From: Lachnospira sp. UBA2821
GTDB lineage: Bacteria; Bacillota; Clostridia; Lachnospirales; Lachnospiraceae
Length of the DNA: 15,863 nucleotides
Assembly (NCBI GenBank): GCA_002351535.1
Contig: DEGR01000078.1
Location: 14,706 to 30,568, forward strand
Reading direction: 5' to 3'
The notes beneath the pieces were generated by a model, which had not been told where the DNA came from, searched no databases, and saw only the letters and a list, made by a program, of their open reading frames with translations. The translations under genes and the position numbers were made by a program. Below are positions 5,856-13,038 of this stretch, piece by piece (positions within the stretch are counted from its first letter, which is position 1; every line of letters starts with the position of its first letter).

Positions 5856-6539
5856 TCATGGCTGACCATTTGCATGTGCATGTACCATTTCAAAAAATGG
5901 CATTTCCAACCCATCAAAGCTTTCAACCAGATAATCTGCTTTTGATAAATCCTGCTCGCCTGAACCTGGATTAATATAACCTATACATGCCATATCTGCT
6001 GCCTTTGCCGCATTCACTCCATTGCCTGAATCCTCTATAACTATACACTCGTCCGGTGATACATGTAACTGTCTTGCTGCCTCAAGGAAAATATCCGGCG
6101 CCGGTTTTGGATTCTTAAGCTGTTCGCCACTCACCAGTACATCAAAACAATCATCAATTCCAAGATTTGAAACCGTAACTTTAATCCTGTCGTACATTGA
6201 TGATGATGCAACTGCAAGTTTCATTCCATTTTTCTTCAAATTTCTCACAAGCTCAGGTGCGCCCCCGACAGCAGGATAACCACCATTTTGCGTGAGAATT
6301 GCATTTGTTGCACTATAAGACAAATCATTAAGTTCATCTATCGTCTTATCTGCATCCACCATACCATCAGCCTTCATAACTTCCCACATTTTTGTAAGGG
6401 TCGCACCTATAAACTGTTTATAATAATCATAAGAAAGTTCTCTTCCCATATCTGATAGAACTTTCTTATTTGACTGAAAATGAATTGTCTCACTGTCTAT
6501 CAGCACACCATCCATATCAAAAATCACTGCTTTTAGCAT
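5856..6539 (-). CDS. HAD-superfamily phosphatase, beta-phosphoglucomutase-like (subfamily IA)
   Basis: A cytoplasmic phosphatase/phosphomutase of the HAD IA group. It has motif I DMDGVLIDSE (nucleophile D8, acid D10), a helical cap (about 15-90), motif II ASSS (111-114), motif III NPKPAPDIF (K145) and motif IV VIEDSGNG (E169, D170). All catalytic residues are present. At 227 residues the HAD fold itself is complete near residue 215. The tail HAHANGQP runs straight into the TGA and then, in frame, into a GNAT domain. The ATG overlaps the last codons of the cyclophilin gene by 7 nt, so translation is probably coupled. The substrate (sugar phosphate or other) cannot be told from sequence. Confidence 0.92.
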   Translation of the reverse strand: MLKAVIFDMDGVLIDSETIHFQSNKKVLSDMGRELSYDYYKQFIGATLTKMWEVMKADGMVDADKTIDELNDLSYSATNAILTQNGGYPAVGGAPELVRNLKKNGMKLAVASSSMYDRIKVTVSNLGIDDCFDVLVSGEQLKNPKPAPDIFLEAARQLHVSPDECIVIEDSGNGVNAAKAADMACIGYINPGSGEQDLSKADYLVESFDGLEMPFFEMVHAHANGQP

Positions 6540-7057
6540 TTTTCAGGTTCTCCGTATTCAACACCAAATGTATCAACTGTAACTTTCTTCATAACAACAT
6601 CTTCCATAGGTCTGTCCATATAATCAGTCGGCATATCTGCAATCCTGTTTACCACGTCCATACCTTCTATAAGTTTACCAAATGCTGCATAATCGCCATC
6701 AAGATGTGGTGCTGCCTGATGCATGATAAAGAACTGTGAACCTGCTGAATCAGGATGCTGTGCTCTTGCCATTGACAAAACACCTGCCTCATGTTTAAGT
6801 TCATTTACAACACCATTTCTTGCAAATTCACCTTTTATTCCGTATCCCGGACCTCCCATACCTGTTCCTTCAGGACATCCACCCTGAATCATAAATCCTC
6901 TTATGACTCTGTGAAAAATAAGTCCGTCATAAAATCCTTTACTTACAAGACTAACAAAGTTCTTTACTGTGTTAGGTGCAATCTCAGGATAAAGTTCTGC
7001 TTTCATTACATCTCCGTTTGCTAATTCAAAAGTTACTACAGGGTTTTTCTCTGCCAT
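6533..7057 (-). CDS. Peptidyl-prolyl cis-trans isomerase, cyclophilin type
   Basis: Cyclophilins isomerise peptide bonds before proline and assist folding. The protein is 174 residues with no signal peptide, so it is cytoplasmic. It has the active-site run FHRVIRGFMIQGG (H49, R50, F55, Q58), GSQFFI (Q108, F110) and PHLDGDYAAFGK (H118, L119, F126), all expected for a functional PPIase. An AAGGAG site precedes the ATG. It follows the TPM gene by 47 nt without a terminator and overlaps the HAD gene, so it lies in the middle of one operon. Confidence 0.96.
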   Translation of the reverse strand: MAEKNPVVTFELANGDVMKAELYPEIAPNTVKNFVSLVSKGFYDGLIFHRVIRGFMIQGGCPEGTGMGGPGYGIKGEFARNGVVNELKHEAGVLSMARAQHPDSAGSQFFIMHQAAPHLDGDYAAFGKLIEGMDVVNRIADMPTDYMDRPMEDVVMKKVTVDTFGVEYGEPEKC

Positions 7058-7104
7058 TTTTCTTTTCTCCTTTTTATGTTGTAATTGTTTGAAAATATTT
7101 CTTA

Positions 7105-7974
7105 TTAAAAGCCGCCTCCGCCATGGCTGCTGCCACTGCTGCTTGTATGGAACGAACCACCGCCTCCACTGCTGCCACTGCCTCCATCATCTTTCTCAAT
7201 CTTATGTCTTGTCGTAGTTCTTCTTATAAATATATCCGACTGCTGATGAATCTTATACTTATCTTTGTCCATATATGTGTTAGCATTCGCTGCCATAGAA
7301 CTCTTCTGGCCTAATCCCATGAAAAATACTGTTAATGCCGATATTCCTGCTGCAATCAATACGCATATATACCAATGTGACAATAAAGGTGCTTCTTTTA
7401 CATGCTCATCATAAAAATCCCTGTAATCAGAATAATCTCCTTCAAACCACGGTTTAACAGCATCATAATCATCTTCATTGAATTCAGTAACATGCTCCTC
7501 TACGAGATTCAGAAACTCTCTCGCTCCACCCGCATAATCACCGGCATCAAGATAGTTAAGAATATTTCTTCCCATAGTCTGGATATATTCATCATCAAAA
7601 TATCTTATCGCAATACCCTTTGTATCAATATATCTCTGCTCATCCTTCTGATTAATTACGAGCATTATACCTGAACCCGCCTGGTCATAACCAAAATCAT
7701 GTTCATCATAATAATCATCAGAATATGTTTCTCTGTCTTTACTACCAAAATCTTCAGTCGTGTGTATTATAACCTCCAATTTCGTCGCATTAGACACTTC
7801 ATTACAATACTGCTCTAATTCCTCGACTTCTTCATCTGTGAAATATCCTGCATCATCATACACTTTCTGTTCAGTATCATCATAGACGACTTTATACCCA
7901 CAGAATACAACATACATTGACGCAAGTAAAGCCATAAGAAGTATTTTTGTCTTTAATTTATGTATAGATTTCAA
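7105..7974 (-). CDS. TPM-domain membrane protein with Gly/Ser/His-rich tail
   Basis: 289 residues from the chosen start. The layout is an N-terminal hydrophobic segment (10-26, possible signal anchor), a TPM domain (about 38-165, with DDAGYFTDEEVEELEQ and SGIMLVINQKDEQRYIDT), a transmembrane helix (about 201-221), then a cytoplasmic-type basic stretch and a Gly/Ser/His tail (263-289). TPM proteins occur in membrane complexes; some have phosphatase activity in plants, but the bacterial role is poorly defined. A TTG at 8004 also opens the frame but overlaps the upstream gene and lacks a ribosome binding site. The TTG at 7974 lies 7 nt after GGGGG and is preferred. The gene starts 13 nt after the zinc-ribbon gene; these two commonly pair. 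Confidence 0.85.
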   Translation of the reverse strand: MKSIHKLKTKILLMALLASMYVVFCGYKVVYDDTEQKVYDDAGYFTDEEVEELEQYCNEVSNATKLEVIIHTTEDFGSKDRETYSDDYYDEHDFGYDQAGSGIMLVINQKDEQRYIDTKGIAIRYFDDEYIQTMGRNILNYLDAGDYAGGAREFLNLVEEHVTEFNEDDYDAVKPWFEGDYSDYRDFYDEHVKEAPLLSHWYICVLIAAGISALTVFFMGLGQKSSMAANANTYMDKDKYKIHQQSDIFIRRTTTRHKIEKDDGGSGSSGGGGSFHTSSSGSSHGGGGF

Positions 7975-7987
7975 AACATTACCCCCT

Positions 7988-9040
7988 TTAAATGAATATT
8001 CCAATTATTCTTATAATAATTGTAAGTACAACCGTCATTCCGGCAAACCATCCTAATCTTTTGGCATTAGAAAAAGGTCTGTCAGCCACAATCCTTCCCG
8101 TCTGTCCATTAAGGGTAAACATATATTCCTTGCCCTTATAGCGATAATTAAGCAGCCATACAGGCATAAGAACATATTCTGCTTTATTTCTCTTCAGTCT
8201 GTTCGAACGGTTTACAACCGTAACACTGTCATATCCATGAATAGTAGAACGTGCTGCTTCATATATAAAATCTTTTACTCTTTTTTCTATTCTCTCTGAC
8301 ATATCGTCGGCAGAATAACCATATTTTTCTGCATAATACCCTGACAAATATGGTTTCTGGAATTCTGTCAGATCACGATACTCAAATGGTTCCAATTTAT
8401 CCATAACATCATCCGGCATATTTTCAGCAGCATCAGCAGGTATTCTGTTAAAATCAGCCTCAACATCTCTCGTTACCATATAGTGGTCTGTATGTACATA
8501 TTCATAATCGCCTCTTACCTCATGATGTACTCTTTCTGCCTTGCATGAAATATTTGTTTCAGCATTATAATTGTAAAGCCAGAACGGAACATACATTCCC
8601 GTAATTTTGTCAACCGTACTTGAAGAATAAAAATCCGATGGAGTAAACAGACCTTTTTTCGCCCACGATAAGAATTTCTTCTTTGCCTCATCTTTTTTTA
8701 TTTTAAAAGGTATAAGATGGGATGGCTTTAATTCATCTTCAACCCTGCTTTCAACCAATGTAGGTGTTCCACAGAAGCTGCAAAATGTAGCTACCGTATT
8801 TTCATCAGTAAGAAGTTCTGCTCCACATGAAGGGCATTTATACTTAACAAAACTTTCCTTCTCATCATCATAATTAAATTCCCCGACTACCTCATCTTCC
8901 TGCTTTTTGGAATACTCATTAAGTGTATCAAGTTCTTCCACCGTCAATGTTGTGCCACAATGACTACATTTCATCTTCTGCGACTCAGAATCAAATTCCA
9001 TAGCCGCACCGCAACCCGGACATACATATGAACTTGCCAT
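7988..9040 (-). CDS. Zinc-ribbon membrane protein partner of the TPM protein
   Basis: 350 residues. It has two CxxC...CxxC zinc ribbons, at 7-28 (C7, C10, C25, C28) and 69-90 (C69, C72, C87, C90), then a mixed alpha/beta body (about 105-325) with motifs such as TGMYVPFWLYNYNAE and VLMPVWLLNYRYKG, and one C-terminal transmembrane helix (about 328-350). The body resembles the zinc-ribbon proteins found next to TPM or phage-shock-like membrane genes in Clostridia; no enzymatic residues are evident. The ATG at 9040 has a perfect GGAGGAG just upstream. An in-frame upstream start at 9076 would place that site inside the gene and is rejected. It is the first gene of a five-gene operon. Confidence 0.82.
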   Translation of the reverse strand: MASSYVCPGCGAAMEFDSESQKMKCSHCGTTLTVEELDTLNEYSKKQEDEVVGEFNYDDEKESFVKYKCPSCGAELLTDENTVATFCSFCGTPTLVESRVEDELKPSHLIPFKIKKDEAKKKFLSWAKKGLFTPSDFYSSSTVDKITGMYVPFWLYNYNAETNISCKAERVHHEVRGDYEYVHTDHYMVTRDVEADFNRIPADAAENMPDDVMDKLEPFEYRDLTEFQKPYLSGYYAEKYGYSADDMSERIEKRVKDFIYEAARSTIHGYDSVTVVNRSNRLKRNKAEYVLMPVWLLNYRYKGKEYMFTLNGQTGRIVADRPFSNAKRLGWFAGMTVVLTIIIRIIGIFI

Positions 9041-9122
9041 ATTCTCCTCCTTTTTATTAACAAAATAATATGACACCGCATTATCTTACATATCTTTAAG
9101 ACACCTTGTGCCATTTTTAGAC

Positions 9123-9151
9123 ATTTTATCATTAAATAATATATATGTCTA
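9123..9151 (-). promoter_or_regulatory. Promoter of the zinc-ribbon/TPM/cyclophilin/HAD/GNAT operon
   Basis: Minus strand: TAGACA (9151-9146), 17 bases, TAAAAT (9128-9123); each box has 5 of 6 matches. The leader to the ATG at 9040 is about 75 nt and contains a small hairpin, GGCAC-AAG-GTGTC. Confidence 0.7.
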
Positions 9152-9431
9152 CACATCTAAATATCCATGTTCATTATTTGTTTACTTTTTATTAATTCCG
9201 TTTTTACACTTTAGGCATTTTTTTTTCATTTATTCAATATATACTATGAGACATAGAAAGGAAGTAGCACACAGGTTGCTTCTTATCTAAACTTTTTTCA
9301 TAATAGTGAGTTAATATTTTATTAACTCTCCTCCCTTTTTATATTATACAAACCAACAATGAACTATCACGAAGAAAGATGTATCCGCATGCATCTTTTT
9401 TTGTTGTCTGAATTTCTATTTCCGTTTTTAA
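9152..9431. other. Intergenic region with three inverted repeats and no supported gene
   Basis: About 280 nt between the zinc-ribbon promoter and the end of the amidase gene. From left to right it holds an AT-rich stretch, an imperfect hairpin around 9262-9285 (AAGTAGCA with TTGCTTCTT), a perfect 9-bp palindrome GAGTTAATA-TTT-TATTAACTC (9308-9328), and the terminator at 9375-9402. Weak plus-strand promoter elements are present: TATACT at 9240-9245, and TTGCTT (9276-9281) 17 bases before CATAAT (9299-9304). Short open frames on the plus strand have no ribosome binding site. A plus-strand untranslated RNA is possible but unproven. Confidence 0.35.
9375..9402. terminator. Terminator downstream of the amidase gene, better formed on the plus strand
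   Basis: AAAGATGTA (9375-9383), loop TCCGCA, TGCATCTTT (9390-9398), then TTTT to 9402 on the plus strand. T9382/G9391 is a wobble pair in plus RNA and an A-C mismatch in minus RNA. On the minus strand, where the amidase is read, a 7-bp stem remains, followed by only TTT inside CTTT-CTTCG. It may serve both directions. Confidence 0.65.
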
Positions 9432-10118
9432 CTATTCATTAATATATCCAACAATTCCTCCTATAACTGCATCTGCTATTTTCTGCTGGTAATCATCTGT
9501 TGTAAGCAGCCATGCTTCATCAACGTTTGATAAAAATCCACATTCTACAATAACGGCAGGACATTTTGATTTTCTTAAAATATAATAATCCGAATTAGCT
9601 TTCTTATCCCTTGTATTATTCCTGCTCACATTTTCAACCAGACTCTTTTCTATATAGCCGGCAAGCCTTTCGCCCTCTTTTGAATTATTGTAATAAAACA
9701 CCTGTGCTCCCCTCTCCTTAGAAGAAGAAAAGCTATTCTGATGTATGCTTACAAGTATATCAGCGTTCATATCATTAACCAGTTTCATCCTGTTATACAT
9801 ATCTGATTTTTTGTAATTCTGTGCATATTTACTATGAAGGTCATTATCATCCTTTCTTGTCATAACCACCTTTATGTTACTATATCTCTTCTCTATACTT
9901 TCTTTTATCCGTTCAGATATTGCAAGATTAATATCCTTCTCGAGTATTCCTCCGGTAGATACTTTTCCGGGGTCACATCCACCATGCCCGGCATCAATAA
10001 CTACACATATTTTTTCTTTACCCTTCTTTTCCTTTGCACTCATATTAGCGGCAGCACAAAGCAAAAATACCATCAAAAGAAGAATTATTCCCATAGCATA
10101 CTCTATTTTTCTTTTCAT
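9432..10118 (-). CDS. N-acetylmuramoyl-L-alanine amidase (Amidase_3, CwlD-like)
   Basis: A zinc amidase that cleaves the bond between MurNAc and L-Ala in peptidoglycan, acting outside the membrane. 228 residues from the chosen ATG. It has an N-terminal signal anchor (8-25), then the Amidase_3 domain (about 37-226) with VVIDAGHGG (zinc ligand H45), E60 (second ligand), SIHQNSF (H126, third ligand) and VIVECGFLSN (catalytic E192). All are present. Length and plain architecture (no SPOR, SH3 or binding repeats) fit CwlD-type enzymes. A TTG at 10130 opens the frame earlier but overlaps GGAG, so ATG at 10118 is chosen. It follows the GH18 gene by about 100 nt with no strong promoter visible between them. 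Confidence 0.93.
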   Translation of the reverse strand: MKRKIEYAMGIILLLMVFLLCAAANMSAKEKKGKEKICVVIDAGHGGCDPGKVSTGGILEKDINLAISERIKESIEKRYSNIKVVMTRKDDNDLHSKYAQNYKKSDMYNRMKLVNDMNADILVSIHQNSFSSSKERGAQVFYYNNSKEGERLAGYIEKSLVENVSRNNTRDKKANSDYYILRKSKCPAVIVECGFLSNVDEAWLLTTDDYQQKIADAVIGGIVGYINE

Positions 10119-10221
10119 ATGCTTCTCCAATTAATTCACTCTTTTAATGGTATGTGTAAAATCATCAAAAATGCTAATTTTAAATAACTAAATATATACG
10201 ATAAAACTATCTTTATCCGTG

Positions 10222-11934
10222 TCAGTTCGTATACTTAACAATCGTATTCCATATATCTGCACTTTCACTTCCAAGTCTCCATGCAGATACTCCCGCAAGT
10301 CCATACTGACTTATAAGTTTGACTTTTCTTTCTATTGAAGCTGCATCCTCAAGCCATATTCTATATGTCAGTCCACCTTCATTATATTCACTATAATTCT
10401 GTCCTATATCTTCGAGCCATATTTTCTCACAGCCATGTGCTGCTACCGTTGACTCCGCAATATCCATAGTTGCTGTCGAAAATGTCTCTACTGAACCGTC
10501 TGTTCTTTCGCCCCATATCTTTGTATAAAATGGTATTCCCAATACAACTTTCTCCGCCGGAACCTGCTTAACAGTATTAGCAATACCATCTGTCACCCAG
10601 GATATAGATGCCGTTGAACCTGCTCCCGACTCAACGCCCCAATGTTCATCATATGCCATGACTATAACATAATCAACAATTTTCCCTTGTTCCGTCCTGT
10701 TATAATACTCATTTGATGCAATCGGAACCTTATCGTCAACCGACAGAACAACTCCATTATTTCTACATTTAACAGACAATTCTCTTAAAAACTGGATATA
10801 GTCTTCTGCTATATCTTCCGTTATATACTCAAAATCAATGTTAATTCCATCAAGATTATATTGTATTGCAGCCGATATAAGCTGATTAATAATATTCTCT
10901 CTCTTAGATGTTGACGTAAATACCTGGTCATTTCTTGAATCCGATGACTGATCATCTACCATAGCCCACACCTCCAGGCCAAGCTGATGCGCTCTTGTAA
11001 CATAATTACCATCAGCCAGAGAGGACAAAGTTCCATTATTATCAACTATTCTGAACCATGTCGGTGAAATAACATTCATTCCCTTAGCATTAGTAGTAAG
11101 GTCAACAATATTGTTGTTGTCAGCCTGAGATACCATCATATGCCACCCCATACTTATCGTAAAATCTTTATGAATATTAGTATAAACCGGTTCTTTATAT
11201 GCCTCATTCACGAGTGTAACTGTTTTCTTAGTCCCTGTATATTTCTTCCTCACATATCCAATGTACCCATCTTCTGTTGCGACTTTATACCAGTTTTTTC
11301 CTTCATCAATAACTGTAAGAACTTCTTTTTTCTTAACCTTTTTAAGTATATCCTGCTTTATTCCCGCATATATTCTTAATTCCGTACTTTCTCTGACAAT
11401 CACCTGCTGTACTTCATTCCATTTGTACCTGAATACAAGCCTTGAAGGATTGTCATAATACTTATACTGTACATTAGAAAACAGCACAACAAAATCGAGT
11501 GCAACATATACATTTGTCCCATCAGTCTTAACTATAACATAATCAACATTATTTTTCGCCTTTGTCACATAATACTCCTGTGTTCCCACATCAGAACGTA
11601 TAACATCATTAGGCGTTGTATATAACAGCACATTCTCTGTATTATCCCAATAATAACGGTCATCAAAATACTTCTTTATGAAATTAATGTTAAGATACAC
11701 TGTATCATTATCTTTGACAGCCTTATCCTCCACAATCTCATCCTGAAGAACTATAGATATCTCATCTTTATTATCCCCTGTAACATAATACATATCATTT
11801 ATTTTATCTTCTGATACCTTTTTATCAGAAGGAGTATACTTCTCTATAATGGTTCCTATTATAAACACTATCACCATAATTATGCCAATACCCACTGCTA
11901 TTAATACCGGTGGTATTCTCTTTTGCTTTTTCAA
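10222..11934 (-). CDS. Membrane-anchored GH18 glycosidase with SH3 domain
   Basis: 570 residues, exported and probably anchored by the N-terminal hydrophobic helix (10-30). Then come a copper-amine-oxidase-N-like/stalk region (about 55-170), a bacterial SH3 domain (about 180-235, with LRIYAGIKQ and WYKVATEDGYIGYV) and a glycoside hydrolase family 18 barrel (about 255-568). The GH18 active-site strand reads LDGINIDFEY (D362, D367, catalytic E369), and the C-terminal strand has GLAGVSAWRLG. Similar proteins (YaaH/YdhD-like) act on cell-wall or spore-cortex glycan. The start is TTG at 11934, 7 nt after AGGG; no better start exists. Together with the adjacent amidase it forms a peptidoglycan-modifying pair. 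Confidence 0.92.
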   Translation of the reverse strand: MKKQKRIPPVLIAVGIGIIMVIVFIIGTIIEKYTPSDKKVSEDKINDMYYVTGDNKDEISIVLQDEIVEDKAVKDNDTVYLNINFIKKYFDDRYYWDNTENVLLYTTPNDVIRSDVGTQEYYVTKAKNNVDYVIVKTDGTNVYVALDFVVLFSNVQYKYYDNPSRLVFRYKWNEVQQVIVRESTELRIYAGIKQDILKKVKKKEVLTVIDEGKNWYKVATEDGYIGYVRKKYTGTKKTVTLVNEAYKEPVYTNIHKDFTISMGWHMMVSQADNNNIVDLTTNAKGMNVISPTWFRIVDNNGTLSSLADGNYVTRAHQLGLEVWAMVDDQSSDSRNDQVFTSTSKRENIINQLISAAIQYNLDGINIDFEYITEDIAEDYIQFLRELSVKCRNNGVVLSVDDKVPIASNEYYNRTEQGKIVDYVIVMAYDEHWGVESGAGSTASISWVTDGIANTVKQVPAEKVVLGIPFYTKIWGERTDGSVETFSTATMDIAESTVAAHGCEKIWLEDIGQNYSEYNEGGLTYRIWLEDAASIERKVKLISQYGLAGVSAWRLGSESADIWNTIVKYTN

Positions 11935-11984
11935 ATAATCGCCCTGCCTTTCATAATTAATCTATACCTTTTTTCGACATGGAG

Positions 11985-11990
11985 ATTATA
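11985..11990 (-). promoter_or_regulatory. Candidate -10 box for the GH18-amidase operon
   Basis: A perfect TATAAT on the minus strand (11990-11985), about 50 nt before the TTG start. The sequence 17 bases upstream (TTTTAT) is a poor -35, so activity may need an activator. Confidence 0.45.
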
Positions 11991-12058
11991 ACACTTTTCC
12001 ATATAAAATAAAACTTGTTTCTGCTTAATTACTTTATATAAACCATCGTAATACTATA

Positions 12059-12091
12059 TATGGGCTTCGTAATCGTCATACGAAGCCCATA
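12059..12091. terminator. Perfect 13-bp hairpin ending the kinase/SAF operon
   Basis: ATGGGCTTCGTA (12060-12071) and TACGAAGCCCAT (12079-12090) plus one flanking T-A pair form a perfect stem with a 7-nt loop. On the plus strand a T6 run follows after AATGTC; on the minus strand the stem is preceded by an A-rich tract but followed by ATATAGT. It lies about 165 nt downstream of the SAF gene stop and upstream of the GH18 promoter, so it separates the two operons. Confidence 0.6.
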
Positions 12092-12159
12092 ATGTCTTTT
12101 TTATTTTAGCGTTACATATTCTCTCTTAACTCTCTCAGTTAATTATCTATACTTTCTCC

Positions 12160-12243
12160 CTATTCAGAAAACCTCTGCCTTTCAATAAATCTTATTGTGT
12201 GATATATAAAAATAACTATAATTGTAATTATTCTGAACAACAT
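12160..12243 (-). CDS. Possible 27-residue hydrophobic peptide
   Basis: A short frame starts 12 nt after the SAF gene stop: ATG preceded by GGATGG (5-nt spacing), then a hydrophobic core rich in Ile and Val (residues 2-13) and a basic, polar tail (RFIERQRFSE). A single membrane helix with positive C-terminal charge is plausible for a small membrane peptide. The ribosome binding site is imperfect and AT-rich DNA often produces Ile-rich frames, so this is a candidate only. If real, it is the last member of the kinase operon. Confidence 0.25.
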   Translation of the reverse strand: MLFRIITIIVIFIYHTIRFIERQRFSE

Positions 12244-12255
12244 GATTACCATCCG

Positions 12256-13038
12256 TTATTCCTTAATATATTGAAGCAGATTACTTTCAAGATTCTTCCT
12301 CTTATCCATTACTTCTATAGTAAATACTTTATCTATAACGTTCGGATCCCAGTTACCAAGCTGACACACTTCCATATTAGCAGGATAATCAGGTATTGCC
12401 TCACTCTGATAATCAGCAGCATACATAGTAGCATAAAGTCTGGCTCCTTCATATTTGCCGACATCGACCGCAACACTGGACATCTTAAGAATCTCCGGCT
12501 CATTAACCTGAACAACTACAATTCCTTCATTCAATCCTATAACTTCCTTATGTGCTGCTACTATAAAATCCTCTCCGTCCGGCATGGCAATTCGTATATC
12601 TATATAGTTTCCCACATTAATTCCAGAGCCAATGTCTATCCCCGTAAAACCGTGAAGTCTGAAATCATCACGAATTCCTTCGTCATCATGTCCCATTGAC
12701 TTCGTAATAATACTCCCCGCTTTTATGTCCTGCGACATAACCATTCCATCAACATCATCACATGCCGGAAATGTTACCCCCACAGGTATACGAAAATTCA
12801 CTCTCTCCACATTAGATGCAGACACCTTTTCGCCTTTAACCATATCACTCTTCGCCATATACACGGAAGCTGTCATACTTTCTCCCATTCCGTATTCATT
12901 CAACTTATGTTTGTAAATATTCATATTATATACAATATATAATATAATTACGGAAGTGGGAATCACTACTATAACCGCACCCAATAAAGCTGACACAAGT
13001 TTGCTTCTTCGATTATTTCTTATGAACAAAAAATACAC
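12256..13038 (-). CDS. SAF-domain membrane protein, CpaB/RcpC-like
   Basis: About 260 residues. A short basic N-terminus (RNNRRSK), one transmembrane helix (about 14-38), then an exported SAF domain (about 55-120: VYMAKSDMVKGEKVSASNVERV, and QDIKAGSIITKSM) and a second beta-rich region (about 128-215, FTGIDIGSGINVGNYIDI), as in Flp-pilus CpaB/RcpC proteins. The C-terminal 40 residues are polar and unassigned. GTG at 13038 overlaps the end of the P-loop gene by 19 nt and follows AAGGA closely; TTG at 13029 is an alternative with wider spacing. CpaB/RcpC proteins form part of the outer assembly of Flp/tad pili. No other tad gene is in the window, so a pilus role is inferred from fold and from the MinD/TadZ-like neighbours. 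Confidence 0.75.
   Translation of the reverse strand: MYFLFIRNNRRSKLVSALLGAVIVVIPTSVIILYIVYNMNIYKHKLNEYGMGESMTASVYMAKSDMVKGEKVSASNVERVNFRIPVGVTFPACDDVDGMVMSQDIKAGSIITKSMGHDDEGIRDDFRLHGFTGIDIGSGINVGNYIDIRIAMPDGEDFIVAAHKEVIGLNEGIVVVQVNEPEILKMSSVAVDVGKYEGARLYATMYAADYQSEAIPDYPANMEVCQLGNWDPNVIDKVFTIEVMDKRKNLESNLLQYIKE

Noticed and set aside
5820..5858. Selenocysteine insertion at the HAD-GNAT TGA
   Set aside because: No SECIS-like stem-loop is visible just downstream, and neither family uses selenocysteine at a linker position.
9108..9290. 60-codon plus-strand frame in the intergenic region
   Set aside because: It is Phe/Ile/Tyr-rich, as expected from AT-rich DNA, begins inside the leader and promoter of the zinc-ribbon operon, and has no ribosome binding site.
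9359..9439. 27-codon plus-strand frame across the terminator at 9375-9402
   Set aside because: It reads straight through an intrinsic terminator and antisense to the amidase 3' end, with no ribosome binding site.
12059..12091. Perfect 13-bp hairpin as an attachment site or IS end
   Set aside because: There is no transposase, integrase or target duplication nearby. Its place between two operons fits a terminator better.
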